DNA from: Oscillatoria sp. CS-180
Lineage (GTDB): Bacteria; Cyanobacteriota; Cyanobacteriia; Phormidesmidales; Phormidesmidaceae
Length of the DNA stretch: 64,000 nt
NCBI RefSeq assembly: GCF_028330965.1
Contig: NZ_JAQMUB010000071.1
Location: forward strand, 1 to 64,000
Direction: 5' to 3'
The translations under genes and the position numbers were made by a program. Positions 8,553 to 16,036 of the stretch are shown one piece after another. Position 1 is the first letter of the stretch. The number at the start of each line of letters is the position of its first letter. The notes beneath the pieces were generated by a model. That model was not told where the DNA came from. It saw only the letters and a program-made list of their open reading frames with translations, and ran no database searches.

Positions 8553-9341
8553 GTGACACAGCCGGAGGCTTTACGACAACTGTTGGAAGCGATCGCTCAG
8601 GGGCAGGTGAGTCCAAATTCAGCGTTTGACAAGCTGAAGTATTTGGAATTTGAGCCAGTAGAAGATTTTGCCAAAGTGGATCACCATCGATCGCTCCGCA
8701 CAGGATTTCCCGAGGTGATCTGGGGTCCGGGTAAGACGGTTGAACAAATCGTGAGCATCATGAAAGCGATGCGCGATCGCACGCCCATCGTGATGGCGAC
8801 GCGGATCGAGCCGGAGATTGCCCAGCAGATTCGAATTGCCTTGCCGGAAGCGATGTATTATGACACAGCCCGTATTTGTGCGCTGGTTCCCATCAACGTG
8901 CAACCCCGCTATGCCGGTACTATCGGCATCCTGACAGCGGGGACGGCGGATTTGCCCGTTGCGGAGGAAGCAGCTGTAACAGCTGAGTTGTCGGGCTTTC
9001 ACGTCGTGCGGCTCTGGGATGTTGGTGTAGCAGGCATTCATCGTTTGCTGCGCCATCGAGCCGTCGTTGATCAAGCTGACGTCTTGGTTGTGGTGGCCGG
9101 AATGGAGGGTGCTTTGCCCAGCGTTGTAGCGGGTTTTTCAGACTGTCCGATTGTGGCAGTGCCGACTAGCGTTGGCTACGGTGCGAATTTCGGCGGCATA
9201 TCGGCGCTCCTGACGATGCTGAATTCGTGCGCCACTGGAATAGGCGTGGTGAACATTGACAATGGCTTTGGCGCGGCAATGCTAGCAGGACAAATTTTGC
9301 GAACGGCCAATCGAATTTGTGAACGAGGCGATCGGGCTTAG
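8553..9341 (+). CDS. larB: LarB, pyridinium-3,5-biscarboxylic acid mononucleotide synthase
   Basis: LarB carboxylates and hydrolyses nicotinate adenine dinucleotide in the first step of nickel-pincer nucleotide cofactor synthesis (with LarE and LarC, not in this window). 262 residues, usual length. An N-terminal region (about 1-75) precedes a PurE-like domain with GILTAGTADLPVAEEA, RLWDVGVAGIHRLL, VVVAGMEGALPSVVAGF and PTSVGYGANFGGISALLTML, the hallmark LarB motifs. The start is GTG 8553 (MTQPEALRQLL). Many cyanobacteria carry larB; the client enzyme here is unknown. Confidence 0.93.
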   Translation: MTQPEALRQLLEAIAQGQVSPNSAFDKLKYLEFEPVEDFAKVDHHRSLRTGFPEVIWGPGKTVEQIVSIMKAMRDRTPIVMATRIEPEIAQQIRIALPEAMYYDTARICALVPINVQPRYAGTIGILTAGTADLPVAEEAAVTAELSGFHVVRLWDVGVAGIHRLLRHRAVVDQADVLVVVAGMEGALPSVVAGFSDCPIVAVPTSVGYGANFGGISALLTMLNSCATGIGVVNIDNGFGAAMLAGQILRTANRICERGDRA

Positions 9342-9437
9342 CAGGCAACGGAGCGGATACCCATCGTTCTATAGGGTTTCAGTCCTGCCACAACCCAGTT
9401 CAGTCATTGATAGAGCCAGCGTCTTATAGGCAAAGTG

Positions 9438-9854
9438 ATGACCGATGCTTCTAGACAGCTACCGTGGCGATTTTGGATTATCACGCTGGTAGCTTTTATC
9501 AATGCAGTTAGTTTTAGCGTTATTATTCCGGTTTTATACCCTTACGCGAAGCAGTTTGGCCTCACCGACTTTCAGGCAAGTTTGCTGACGACGGTCTATG
9601 CGGTAGCACAGTTTTAGGGAACTCCTATTCTTGGTCGCTTATCTGATCGGGTTGGCCGTAAGCCGCTACTGATCTTAAGTTTGTTGGGCACGGTGGCCGC
9701 CAACCTCGCGGCAAGTTTCGCTCCGCTTGCCTGGTTTCTCTTTCTAGCTCGCAGGTTAGACGGTCTTACGGGCAGCAATAATTCTGTGGCTCAAGCCATT
9801 ATTAGCGACACGACTCACCCAGAACAAAAGCACTCACAGAAAAAGCACTTTTAG
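9438..9854 (+). pseudogene. MFS transporter, nonsense-interrupted and 3'-truncated
   Basis: From ATG 9438 the frame reads like the first 60 residues of a major-facilitator antiporter (IITLVAFINAVSFSVIIPVL, FQASLLTTVYAVAQF). A TAG stop follows at 9615-9617. The same frame then continues with the conserved loop GTPILGRLSDRVGRKPLL and ARRLDGLTGSNNSVAQAIIS, ending at TAG 9852-9854 after only about 139 codons, whereas such transporters have about 400 residues. The gene therefore has an in-frame nonsense codon and has lost its last two thirds. It marks the left edge of an accessory region. Confidence 0.85.
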
Positions 9855-9995
9855 TGTTCACCTGTCTAGTTTTCAAGTAGAGAAAATTGGGTTGAAAACT
9901 TTCTATCTAAAAGCAAGTTATGCAGATATGTCATACGGCGAAATTGCATTTGTTTGACGATTGAGCACCAATACATACACTCTAGCAATCTAAAA

Positions 9996-10142
9996 ATGCT
10001 AAGCCTCAAAAACAATATTCAAGTTTTGTTTAATAAACAAATTTTTCTTGTTTTATGGGCCGGGATAGTGATATTCCTGGTGTATATTCGCATAATCAAA
10101 TCCGTAATAAAGAGGTTTAAACATGGCAGAGAACGGTTCTAG
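9996..10142 (+). CDS. possible 48-residue membrane peptide
   Basis: From ATG 9996 a 48-residue frame has one strong membrane helix (QIFLVLWAGIVIFLVYIRII) and a basic tail (KSVIKRFKHGRERF). It overlaps the start of the DUF2589 gene by 20 bases in another frame. No clear ribosome binding site is visible. It could be a small membrane partner of the following genes, or chance in AT-rich sequence. Confidence 0.3.
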   Translation: MLSLKNNIQVLFNKQIFLVLWAGIVIFLVYIRIIKSVIKRFKHGRERF

Positions 10143-10794
10143 AGAAGTTAGAGAGCTCCGCAGTCTCCCTCTTGAAGACTTGATTAGTGCTCCCCTAAAC
10201 GCAGTTATCAAAGCTCAAACTGAAGCTGCGATGTCTACGGCTGACTTTATTAAACGTGTTGGATTTGTTGATCCCAAAAATAAGTCTCTCTTTGATCGCC
10301 TAGAACAAGATGACAGTTCTGATGTCCGAATTGCGGCGATAAGAGTTCGTAAAAAAGGGTTGAATGATCAGGGGGAAGTGGTTGATATTGAGGAACTCGT
10401 TGAGATTCCTTATATTTCTCTCTTCAATATTCCAGCGTTTGAGATTGACTCTCTAGATTGGAGTTTTGACGTCAAGCTAAAGCGTATTGAAGCATTTGAA
10501 ACTGACCTAAACACAGTTATTGAAACTGAGCAATCAGGTACAGGAAACGCTGGAGGCTCTTTGCCAATAGCAGGCTTACCTATTGGTGTTGGGGGCGCAA
10601 TGAGTGTTGAAGTGTCTTCTAAAACGGATTTTACACTTCGCTATGGCCAAACGAGAGAATCAGAATATAACCTAAGAATCAGTATTAAGGCTAATGCAGC
10701 TGCTCAGCCAAGAGGAATTGAGCGTTTATTAGATATTGCAGAACGAATTGCTACCGAGACAGAAGCTATCAATCGTGCCAATCCTTCTGAATAA
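10123..10794 (+). CDS. DUF2589 domain protein
   Basis: 223 residues, function unknown. The N-terminal LRSLPLEDLISAPLNAVIKA and QTEAAMSTADFIKRVGFVDP are the signature of the DUF2589 family. The middle (about 60-150) is rich in acidic and aliphatic residues, as in a beta-sandwich. The end (about 170-215) has DFTLRYGQTRESEYNLRISI followed by a helix. It has neither signal peptide nor membrane helix. ATG 10123 is preceded by AGAGG at 10111-10115, a good ribosome binding site. It is followed after 56 bases by a partner gene on the same strand. The family name is recalled, not searched. Confidence 0.8.
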   Translation: MAENGSREVRELRSLPLEDLISAPLNAVIKAQTEAAMSTADFIKRVGFVDPKNKSLFDRLEQDDSSDVRIAAIRVRKKGLNDQGEVVDIEELVEIPYISLFNIPAFEIDSLDWSFDVKLKRIEAFETDLNTVIETEQSGTGNAGGSLPIAGLPIGVGGAMSVEVSSKTDFTLRYGQTRESEYNLRISIKANAAAQPRGIERLLDIAERIATETEAINRANPSE

Positions 10795-10850
10795 CAACAA
10801 TTCGTTTTTACACAGGAATTTAATTTATGGTTGTCTAGAGAGGTCGGTGC

Positions 10851-11414
10851 ATGGCTCTACCGCTGAAAGATATCCTATCTGCACTTGTCCGCGATATCGA
10901 CAGAGCTAGTGTGTCTGCTGATATCAATCGTGCACACTGGCAGCGCGTTTATGACAGCAGCGAACTTTTGCGAGATGCTGTCCCTAGTCATGTTCGAGTG
11001 GTTGAAGCGAAAATTTCATTGCCAGTAGCATTTGAAGCTGTGGTCGAGGGACAAGTCCAAGATTATGGCCTCACTCCTAGACAAATTTCAAATATCCTAC
11101 CTTCCGAGATCCCTAAAGCTACAAGAGATCGTTTAGCGCGACTTTTACATAGTCGGTTGGTTCAGGAAAAGCAGAATCAGCTCCTTAACGACGACTTACC
11201 TCAGCAACTTCGAAAACTCATTGAAGCTGTTGATCCTGAGATTATAAGAGGTGAAGAAGAGCGCATAGAGAACGAAGTTATCAAATTGCAACGGGACTTT
11301 CAAAGTAAACCCGCAAGAAATCAGGAAACTCAATGTATTTATAGGGCAGAAGAACTATCAAAGGTGAATCCGCAATACATTGTCCGCTTAGATCTAACTT
11401 TGGAAATTAGTTGA
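10851..11414 (+). CDS. hypothetical partner of the DUF2589 protein
   Basis: 187 residues, no recognised domain. It starts MALPLKDILSALVRDIDRAS, similar in style to the beginning of the DUF2589 protein (LPLEDLISAPL). Strand-like segments follow at about 45-65 (HVRVVEAKISLPVAFEAVVE), then a helical acidic middle (about 75-155) and a final strand YIVRLDLTLEIS. The paired arrangement and the matching beta ends suggest that the two products form a complex; that is inference. No signal peptide or membrane helix. Start ATG 10851. Confidence 0.7.
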   Translation: MALPLKDILSALVRDIDRASVSADINRAHWQRVYDSSELLRDAVPSHVRVVEAKISLPVAFEAVVEGQVQDYGLTPRQISNILPSEIPKATRDRLARLLHSRLVQEKQNQLLNDDLPQQLRKLIEAVDPEIIRGEEERIENEVIKLQRDFQSKPARNQETQCIYRAEELSKVNPQYIVRLDLTLEIS

Positions 11415-11722
11415 ATTCTATCGTCTTTTTGTTATCCCTCTTTTATCAATCGAGAGAGAGGAAATCTGGGGTGCCTTTTGACTTTTTGATGAGTATAAAT
11501 ATTCCTGAGATTTAGGTCGTTTTGTTAGGCCCGTTACCCCATCGTCCCAAAAATTGTTATCTATTAGGCAAAAGCCAGTCAAAGCCTCAAACACTGGGGC
11601 TTCTGGCTGCTGCTTGCAATGGGGCATGATAGGCCGCGATCGCACCCACCTCTGAGTCTTTCGGTGTTCATGGCGAGCGCGATCGCCTTGTAGACAGGCT
11701 TACGCCAACGACGTCACTCTAG
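11415..11722. other. intergenic stretch after the DUF2589 pair
   Basis: About 300 bases. It contains two HIP1-type GCGATCGC sites and no supported gene; an open frame on the minus strand (11418-11645) has no recognisable product. No strong terminator was seen. Confidence 0.4.
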
Positions 11723-11965
11723 CTAAACGACGCGCACCCGTTTGGTGAGCACGACGACCACTTCGTTGGACTTGCCTGTGGGTATCGGCTTGCTCCAGTC
11801 GTTTGGTTCGGCGTAGTTGAGTTTGTGCAGCAGTTTAATCGTGGCCTGCACTGCACTGACGCTGCCGAACAGCATGTGACGCACCATGTCAAATTGCGGA
11901 TCGTAGAATTCGTTCGCAGTAGGAACGGTGGACGCGGCTGCGCCCGAAACAGAAGGCTGAAACAT
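11723..11965 (-). CDS. small conserved cyanobacterial protein, unknown function
   Basis: 80 residues. After a variable 18-residue leader the core ANEFYDPQFDMVRHMLFGSV, IKLLHKLNYAEPNDWSKPIP and SNEVVVVLTKRVRV has the look of a short, highly conserved cyanobacterial hypothetical family that I recall in similar form in other genomes. No catalytic motif, no signal peptide. It stands alone, convergent with the DUF2589 pair. Confidence 0.75.
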   Translation of the reverse strand: MFQPSVSGAAASTVPTANEFYDPQFDMVRHMLFGSVSAVQATIKLLHKLNYAEPNDWSKPIPTGKSNEVVVVLTKRVRVV

Positions 11966-12540
11966 GAGTCTGGTCTCCAGAAACGTTGATTTACGGAAGG
12001 AAACCAGAACTCAAATGGCCTAGCTACCCCATAACGTAGTGCGAATCGGGGTAGCTAAGGCACAATAGGCCCTAGCCTCCAGACTGGCTTCATCAGTGTG
12101 GGGGTCAGCTGCTGGTTGGTGCGTCAACACCTTCCAGTAGCGCTAAGTCAATTGAGTTCTGAATTTAGGCTGCGTGAGAGACACAACCTTGCGGATGAAG
12201 ATAGGAAACTTTTGTACTCGCGTCAACCGTAGAGCTAATTCGACTCATTCACTATTTTGGGTTAAAGCTGCAACGGGTTAATTCACCGCTAGATCTGTTA
12301 AAAAGGCTTCGATCTCAAGTTGCTCCATGTCTTTGGGTGACGCTTCCCTGGAACAAGATGTATTGCTTGACCCACTGCAAATAGGTCTCTTCTGTGCGGT
12401 AAGCATAGTGCTTCAATTGCATCGAATCACGAATCCGATCCAACAGTTTTTTGTTTTTTGCCGAGCAAGAGACTCAACTAAAATCAGTATGTCTCGTAGC
12501 AAATATCACTAAATAAGCTGTATGTACTATATCCGACATA
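11966..12540. other. intergenic region with one inverted repeat
   Basis: About 575 bases without a supported gene. TAGCTACCCC (12020-12029) pairs with GGGGTAGCTA (12047-12056) over a 17-base loop, just upstream of the small gene starting at 11965; it could be regulatory or a small element end. The rest (12100-12540) shows no recognisable structure. Confidence 0.45.
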
Positions 12541-12680
12541 GGGTGGAAAGTTCCTTGCGATCCACCCAGACTTGGATAGTATGCAGAAAATTTCTTGAGA
12601 TCTTCGCTCCTACAGGTGATAGGCAGAAAGTTTCTGTATCATTCCTTTCAGGGATAACATGCAGAAACTTTCTGTCTAAC
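12541..12680 (+). repeat. tandem palindromic repeats, four units of about 39 bases
   Basis: The near-palindromic core GGAAAGTTCCT (12545), AGAAAATTTCT (12585), AGAAAGTTTCT (12625) and AGAAACTTTCT (12663) recurs at 38-40-base spacing. In the last three units it is preceded by (A)TGCAG or (A)GGCAG, and the sequence before each unit often reads GGATA. The first unit also lies in a hairpin, GGGTGGA with TCCACCC (12541-12568). The array ends just before the cassette border at 12687. It could be iterated operator sites for the following gene or part of a recombination site. Confidence 0.65.
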
Positions 12681-12687
12681 GAGATTG

Positions 12688-13257
12688 TTATGCGTCTAAA
12701 AAAACTCAACAAACTGCGCCATCAACTACCGCTGCCGCCAACGCTCATCGAGATGATCGAATCTGGTCAGTGGGTGCATCCTGGCGATGATGTCATGCTC
12801 GCGAAGATTCCGTTCATTCGCGATCCTCTAGTATTTCTCGGTTCAAAAGACAATATGCTGTTCGAGTCTGGTCCTCTAATGGGGCCAGACGAGATCGAAA
12901 ACGAAATGTTTTCCGAATACCGTGGCTCTGAGGTTGGTGAACGCTCCCTTCCGTGGATCGACGTTGAGCGAACGCTATTTGTAATCTGCAACAAATGGCC
13001 GGGTGACGATGTTGGGATTGCTCTCGATTATCGTACCGACAACTCACCGCGCGTGGTTGGCGGTGATTGGACTAACGGCAATAGATGCATTTATCGTGAG
13101 ATCAGTTCCTCATTCGATGCCTTTGTTGAATTGCTTGGACTCTGAGGTTAGCTCACAGGATGTACGACGCATAACAAACGGATACACCGGAGCGGGAAAA
13201 CGCGGGTGGGTTCACTTCGTTCGGCAACGTTAACTCCCCGCTCGGTGATCCTGAACG
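12688..13257 (+). mobile_element. lone integron-type gene cassette
   Basis: GTTATGC occurs at 12687-12693 and again at 13257-13263. Integron recombination cuts after the first G of such a core, so the segment 12688-13257 (570 bp) has the exact form of a cassette: one promoterless gene beginning at the 5' border and an attC-like site at the 3' end. I see no integrase gene and no second attC-like site nearby, so it would be an isolated cassette. Confidence 0.62.
12690..13145 (+). CDS. SUKH (SMI1/KNR4-like) family protein in a gene cassette
   Basis: 151 residues from ATG 12690; the frame is open further upstream but that part crosses the tandem repeats and is not protein-like. The C-terminal half is typical of SUKH proteins: TLFVICNKWPGDDVGIALDY followed by R, then PRVVGGDW and a terminal helix ISSSFDAFVELLGL. 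Family members include immunity proteins against contact-dependent and polymorphic toxins and are frequent integron-cassette cargo. No toxin gene is adjacent. The start codon lies inside the 7-base core GTTATGC and the stop is 23 bases before an attC-like site, so the gene fills the cassette. Confidence 0.78.
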   Translation: MRLKKLNKLRHQLPLPPTLIEMIESGQWVHPGDDVMLAKIPFIRDPLVFLGSKDNMLFESGPLMGPDEIENEMFSEYRGSEVGERSLPWIDVERTLFVICNKWPGDDVGIALDYRTDNSPRVVGGDWTNGNRCIYREISSSFDAFVELLGL

Positions 13258-13263
13258 TTATGC
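13169..13263 (+). repeat. attC-like recombination site (95 bp)
   Basis: The outer arms GCATAAC (13169-13175) and GTTATGC (13257-13263) are perfect complements. The inner arms CACCGGAGCGGG (13185-13196) and CCCGCTCGGTG (13237-13247) pair fully if one G in the left arm is left unpaired; such extrahelical bases are diagnostic of attC sites, giving strand polarity. The arms are separated by short unpaired spacers and the central loop is about 40 bases. The outer core deviates from the GTTRRRY consensus at one position. Confidence 0.68.
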
Positions 13264-13382
13264 CACCTTCAGCTCTTTGTGGAGGCACGGTTGAAGGGTT
13301 GTCTATGGCTAGGAGTTCTCAAGCTGTTACATATAGTGTGGGTTGTATTGTAGAAAGAAGGTTTTGCAATTTTTCCTCTGTC

Positions 13383-13703
13383 ATGGATGTTAGCCTCAAA
13401 TTTATCTTGACTCGTCTCAAGCAAGACCTTGTGGCTCTTTACGGCGATCGCTTGCGGCATCTTACTCTCTTTGGATCCCAAGCCCGTTGTGACGCTGAAC
13501 CGGGGTCAGATATTGATGTGTTGGTAGTGCTTAAGCCTCCTGTGCATCCTGGTGAAGAAATTAAACGAACAGGCAAGATAATCGCTGATATCTCCCTTCA
13601 TCATGATGTAGTTATTAGCTGCCTATTCATGGACGAAACTCACTACCAAACCCGCAATGGTTCTCTCCTTCGCAATATCCGTAAAGAAGGAATCCCTTTG
13701 TGA
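13383..13703 (+). CDS. MNT-type minimal nucleotidyltransferase (antitoxin-like)
   Basis: 106 residues from ATG 13383. The core LTLFGSQARCDAEPGSDIDV is the nucleotidyltransferase GSx10DxD motif; the two aspartates bind the metal. A further strand DVVISCLFMDE may give the third acidic position. In HEPN/MNT toxin-antitoxin pairs the MNT protein AMPylates the HEPN RNase and neutralises it. The stop overlaps the GTG start of the next frame by GTGA, the usual coupling of mntA with hepT, but that gene is broken here, so the antitoxin may be an orphan. Confidence 0.85.
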   Translation: MDVSLKFILTRLKQDLVALYGDRLRHLTLFGSQARCDAEPGSDIDVLVVLKPPVHPGEEIKRTGKIIADISLHHDVVISCLFMDETHYQTRNGSLLRNIRKEGIPL

Positions 13704-14017
13704 CCGATGAACAACGAGAGCTTCTGCTCAAAGCACAGCAAAGTTTAGAAGCTGCAAGGCTTCGAGTTGCAAGTTGGCGGTCTATGCGGATTGATCGCGC
13801 GCTTCCCGTAAATGATCGGCACGATCGCAAACTTATGATCAGTTATGGGGCTGCAATTTTTGATGTTGAAGTCGTGGCAGAGCGGCTGAATATCGCCGCA
13901 GATATGACTTTGCTTTCCGACTCTGGTATTGTGGATGACCTTCTTCCCTACAACGGTTGCCGTAAGTGCTCGGGTGGAAAGGGGCGATCGCGCAAGGGTC
14001 ATACCTGCAGAAGATGA
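13700..14017 (+). pseudogene. HEPN toxin stub fused to a nitroreductase-like fragment
   Basis: The first about 21 codons (TDEQRELLLKAQQSLEAARL) are the typical start of a HEPN-domain toxin, in GTGA overlap with the MNT gene. From about codon 22 the sequence changes to RALPVNDRHDRKLMISYGAA and FDVEVVAERLNIAADMTLLS, which resembles a middle segment of Acg-like FMN nitroreductases. The last about 20 codons resemble neither. The HEPN RNase motif (Rx4-6H) and most of the domain are missing. I read this as a recombination scar that left an open chimeric frame; whether it is translated is unknown. Confidence 0.65.
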
Positions 14018-14040
14018 CTGCAACGGCAGTCATCTTCTGC
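14007..14040. terminator. strong hairpin between convergent genes
   Basis: GCAGAAGATGACTGC (14007-14021) and GCAGTCATCTTCTGC (14026-14040) form a perfect 15-bp stem with a four-base loop. It sits 28 bases downstream of the minus-strand gene ending at 14069 and after the plus-strand chimeric frame, so it may serve both directions. Confidence 0.75.
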
Positions 14041-14068
14041 AAACCCTGGTTTAGTCCCCACTTCAGCG

Positions 14069-15199
14069 TTACGAGCGACCTGGCAAAAAGCCTGTCGACA
14101 GCCGTTTAAGGACTCGATTAGCAATGTCGCTGTACTGAATTTCGCCTGCGAGCAGTTGCCCCATGCGAGTGGTCATGGTGGGGCGCTTGATGCCCACTCG
14201 ATAGCCGATTCCGGGGACTCGGAAAAAGACGCTGGCGATGCGTTGTGCCCACTGAATATTGTTGCCCCATTCATGCATGGCGGCGGTGTAGCTCGCTAGC
14301 GCATCTGCTTCTCCCTGTAGGGCTGCGTGGATGGCCTCAGCCGCTTTCATGCCGCTGTACATGCCAGGGCGCAATCCCTCCGCAGAGAGGGGATCGACGA
14401 TCGCCCCGGCCTCTCCCACCAAAACGGCCTGTTGAGTATGGAGCGCTCTGTTACCGTCCCACAGTTTGAGCGGATGACGATAAATCTGACCCAACTGGCT
14501 ATCTGCACCAAAGCTGTTGGCATAGGTTGCGAAGATGGAATTATAGTCAGGCTGATTTCTGCCTAGAAAGGTGATGCCGCCCATAATGTATCCCTGGGAT
14601 TGGGGAAAGCACCACAGGCAACCATTCTTGAGCAAGCCAAACTCGAAATTGAGAGCGGCGTCTTCCCCCGGCAATTCGGTTGGAATCTGAAAGACAGCGC
14701 CCTGTCGTAGCTTAGGCGTGCTAAACCCCAGCCATTCTGCCAAGGGTCCCTCGGCACCATCGGCAGCAACGAGGTAGTGACTCTGAAAGGTTTCTTGAGG
14801 GGTGCGAACCGTCCAATGGGAATTTGAGAAGTCAACGCCTGTAACCGTTGTATTGTCTTGAAACGTGATTCCCTGAGCGATCGCCTGCTGCACCATAAAC
14901 GCATCGAACCAATCTCGCTTCACAATCCAAATGGGATCTTGGGTCTGCAATTCTGAGGCGATCTCATCGCCAAGCTTCCAGGTGTAGCGAATTCGACGCA
15001 GTTTGCGATCGATGGCGGGATCAAAATCAAAATCAAAATCAAACCATTGGGCAACTAAGGGTGAGAGTGCGCCTGTGCAGGATTTGTAGCGGGGAAACGA
15101 GGACTTGTCCAGCACAAGGACAGAACAGCCCTTTTGGGCCAAATGATAGGCCGTGCTGCTCCCTGCTGGGCCAGCCCCGACAATAATGCAGTCAAACAT
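14069..15199 (-). CDS. geranylgeranyl-reductase-family FAD oxidoreductase
   Basis: 376 residues from ATG at 15199 (MFDCIIVGAGPAGSSTAYHL), which places the GxGxxG FAD-binding motif at residues 8-13 as usual; a start 28 codons upstream would add an unrelated leader. Further family motifs are FPRYKSCTGAL (about 44-54), VAADGAEG and VGEAGAIVDPLSAEGLRPGM (flavin-binding GD/E-A block). Relatives reduce isoprenoid double bonds or oxidise other hydrophobic substrates; the exact substrate is unknown and it is not the canonical chlP. A small slippage tract encodes DFDFDFD near residue 63-69. It is divergent from the tautomerase gene, 70 bases away. Confidence 0.85.
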   Translation of the reverse strand: MFDCIIVGAGPAGSSTAYHLAQKGCSVLVLDKSSFPRYKSCTGALSPLVAQWFDFDFDFDPAIDRKLRRIRYTWKLGDEIASELQTQDPIWIVKRDWFDAFMVQQAIAQGITFQDNTTVTGVDFSNSHWTVRTPQETFQSHYLVAADGAEGPLAEWLGFSTPKLRQGAVFQIPTELPGEDAALNFEFGLLKNGCLWCFPQSQGYIMGGITFLGRNQPDYNSIFATYANSFGADSQLGQIYRHPLKLWDGNRALHTQQAVLVGEAGAIVDPLSAEGLRPGMYSGMKAAEAIHAALQGEADALASYTAAMHEWGNNIQWAQRIASVFFRVPGIGYRVGIKRPTMTTRMGQLLAGEIQYSDIANRVLKRLSTGFLPGRS

Positions 15200-15269
15200 A
15201 TTGGTATTCTGTGCAAAAGCACCTACAAAAGCGTCGCCAAAGGAAACGTAGCACGAACAGGAGAGATCA

Positions 15270-15485
15270 GTGCCCATCGTCACTATTCAGCAGTCATCAG
15301 GACGTACCCTTGACCAAAAGCGGCTCTTGGTTAAACGAGTTACAGAAGCATTTCAAGAGGCTTATGGCCTTGGCCCTGAAGCCGTGACTATTTTCCTGCA
15401 AGATTTTGAAGATGATGGTTGGGGTAAGGAAGGCTTGCTGCATTGCGATCGCAGAACAAGCGCCAACCCCAGCAGTGAGGCATAA
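15270..15485 (+). CDS. 4-oxalocrotonate tautomerase family protein
   Basis: 71 residues. The sequence begins MPIVTIQQSSGRTLDQKRLL; after methionine removal Pro1 would be the catalytic base of the tautomerase superfamily. VKRVTEAFQEAYGLGPEAVT and IFLQDFEDDGWGKEG fit the beta-alpha-beta fold. The start is GTG 15270. Substrate unknown. The tail (RTSANPSSEA) is longer than the core domain needs. Confidence 0.85.
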   Translation: MPIVTIQQSSGRTLDQKRLLVKRVTEAFQEAYGLGPEAVTIFLQDFEDDGWGKEGLLHCDRRTSANPSSEA

Positions 15486-15522
15486 GCCTAGATGAATATC
15501 TAAGCTACCTGCTTTTTAAAAG

Positions 15523-15560
15523 CACAGTATCCGCTAGCCCTTCAGCCAACGGATACTGTG
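15523..15560. terminator. inverted repeat after the tautomerase gene
   Basis: CACAGTATCCG (15523-15533) and CGGATACTGTG (15550-15560) are perfect complements around a 16-base loop, between the tautomerase gene and the convergent small gene ending at 15587. Possible bidirectional terminator. Confidence 0.55.
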
Positions 15561-15586
15561 GATACTGTCAAGCGGTTTTTGGAAGC

Positions 15587-15817
15587 CTAGCTCTGGGGCA
15601 TAACGTCCATCAAGTGCTTGCGGATTTCTTGAATCTGTTCCATGTCGCTTTCTTTGAGCTTCGTAAACAGATCGACGCACTGCTGAGCATTCGCCTCACG
15701 AGCATCTTGAATGTACTTGTCATAAGCTTGCAACGCTTGGGCTTTGTTATGCATGACAGTCAACCAGTCATATTCAAGGTTGCTGATGGTTTGTTGAGTT
15801 TGTGTGCTTGTAGCCAT
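15587..15817 (-). CDS. small all-helical conserved protein, unknown function
   Basis: 76 residues, predicted largely helical: SNLEYDWLTVMHNKAQALQA then YDKYIQDAREANAQQCVDLF and DMEQIQEIRKHLMDVM. The pattern suggests a two- or three-helix bundle. I recall similar short cyanobacterial proteins without a known role. No signal peptide or membrane helix. Start ATG at 15817 (MATSTQTQQTI). A repeat A copy begins 29 bases upstream, so its promoter probably overlaps the repeat. Confidence 0.75.
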   Translation of the reverse strand: MATSTQTQQTISNLEYDWLTVMHNKAQALQAYDKYIQDAREANAQQCVDLFTKLKESDMEQIQEIRKHLMDVMPQS

Positions 15818-15845
15818 GATGAATTTACTCCAATTGTCTTCCGGT

Positions 15846-15945
15846 TTACAGCCGTCGTTGATGCCGTTAGGACAAGACGGCGCGCCATCGGTGCGTCAAG
15901 CGTTCGGATACTGCCTAGTGCACTGTCTAGATGGCTAAAGCTATA
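15846..15945 (+). repeat. dispersed repeat A, copy 2
   Basis: Forward copy beginning TACAGCCGTCGTTGATGCCG and ending TAGATGGCTAAAGCTATA, with the internal GTTAGGACAAGACGGCG block. Slightly diverged in the middle. It lies upstream of the small helical gene. Confidence 0.75.
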
Positions 15946-16036
15946 CTTTGGCAACTGCTCCCACTAATTTCATCTTGCTAAAGGCAGCTTATTATCGCCC
16001 AGCGGATGGGGATGGAGAAAGGGGGCTGTTATAGGC

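Noticed and set aside
11418-11645. 75-residue minus-strand frame after the DUF2589 pair
   Set aside because: The translation is not protein-like and has no conserved feature I recognise.
12327-12512. 61-residue plus-strand frame upstream of the cassette
   Set aside because: No conserved features and it ends before the tandem repeats; likely chance.
12541-12680. CRISPR array in the tandem repeats
   Set aside because: The shared core is only about 11-16 bases, variable in its centre, with just four units and no cas genes. It fits operator-like or recombination-site repeats better.
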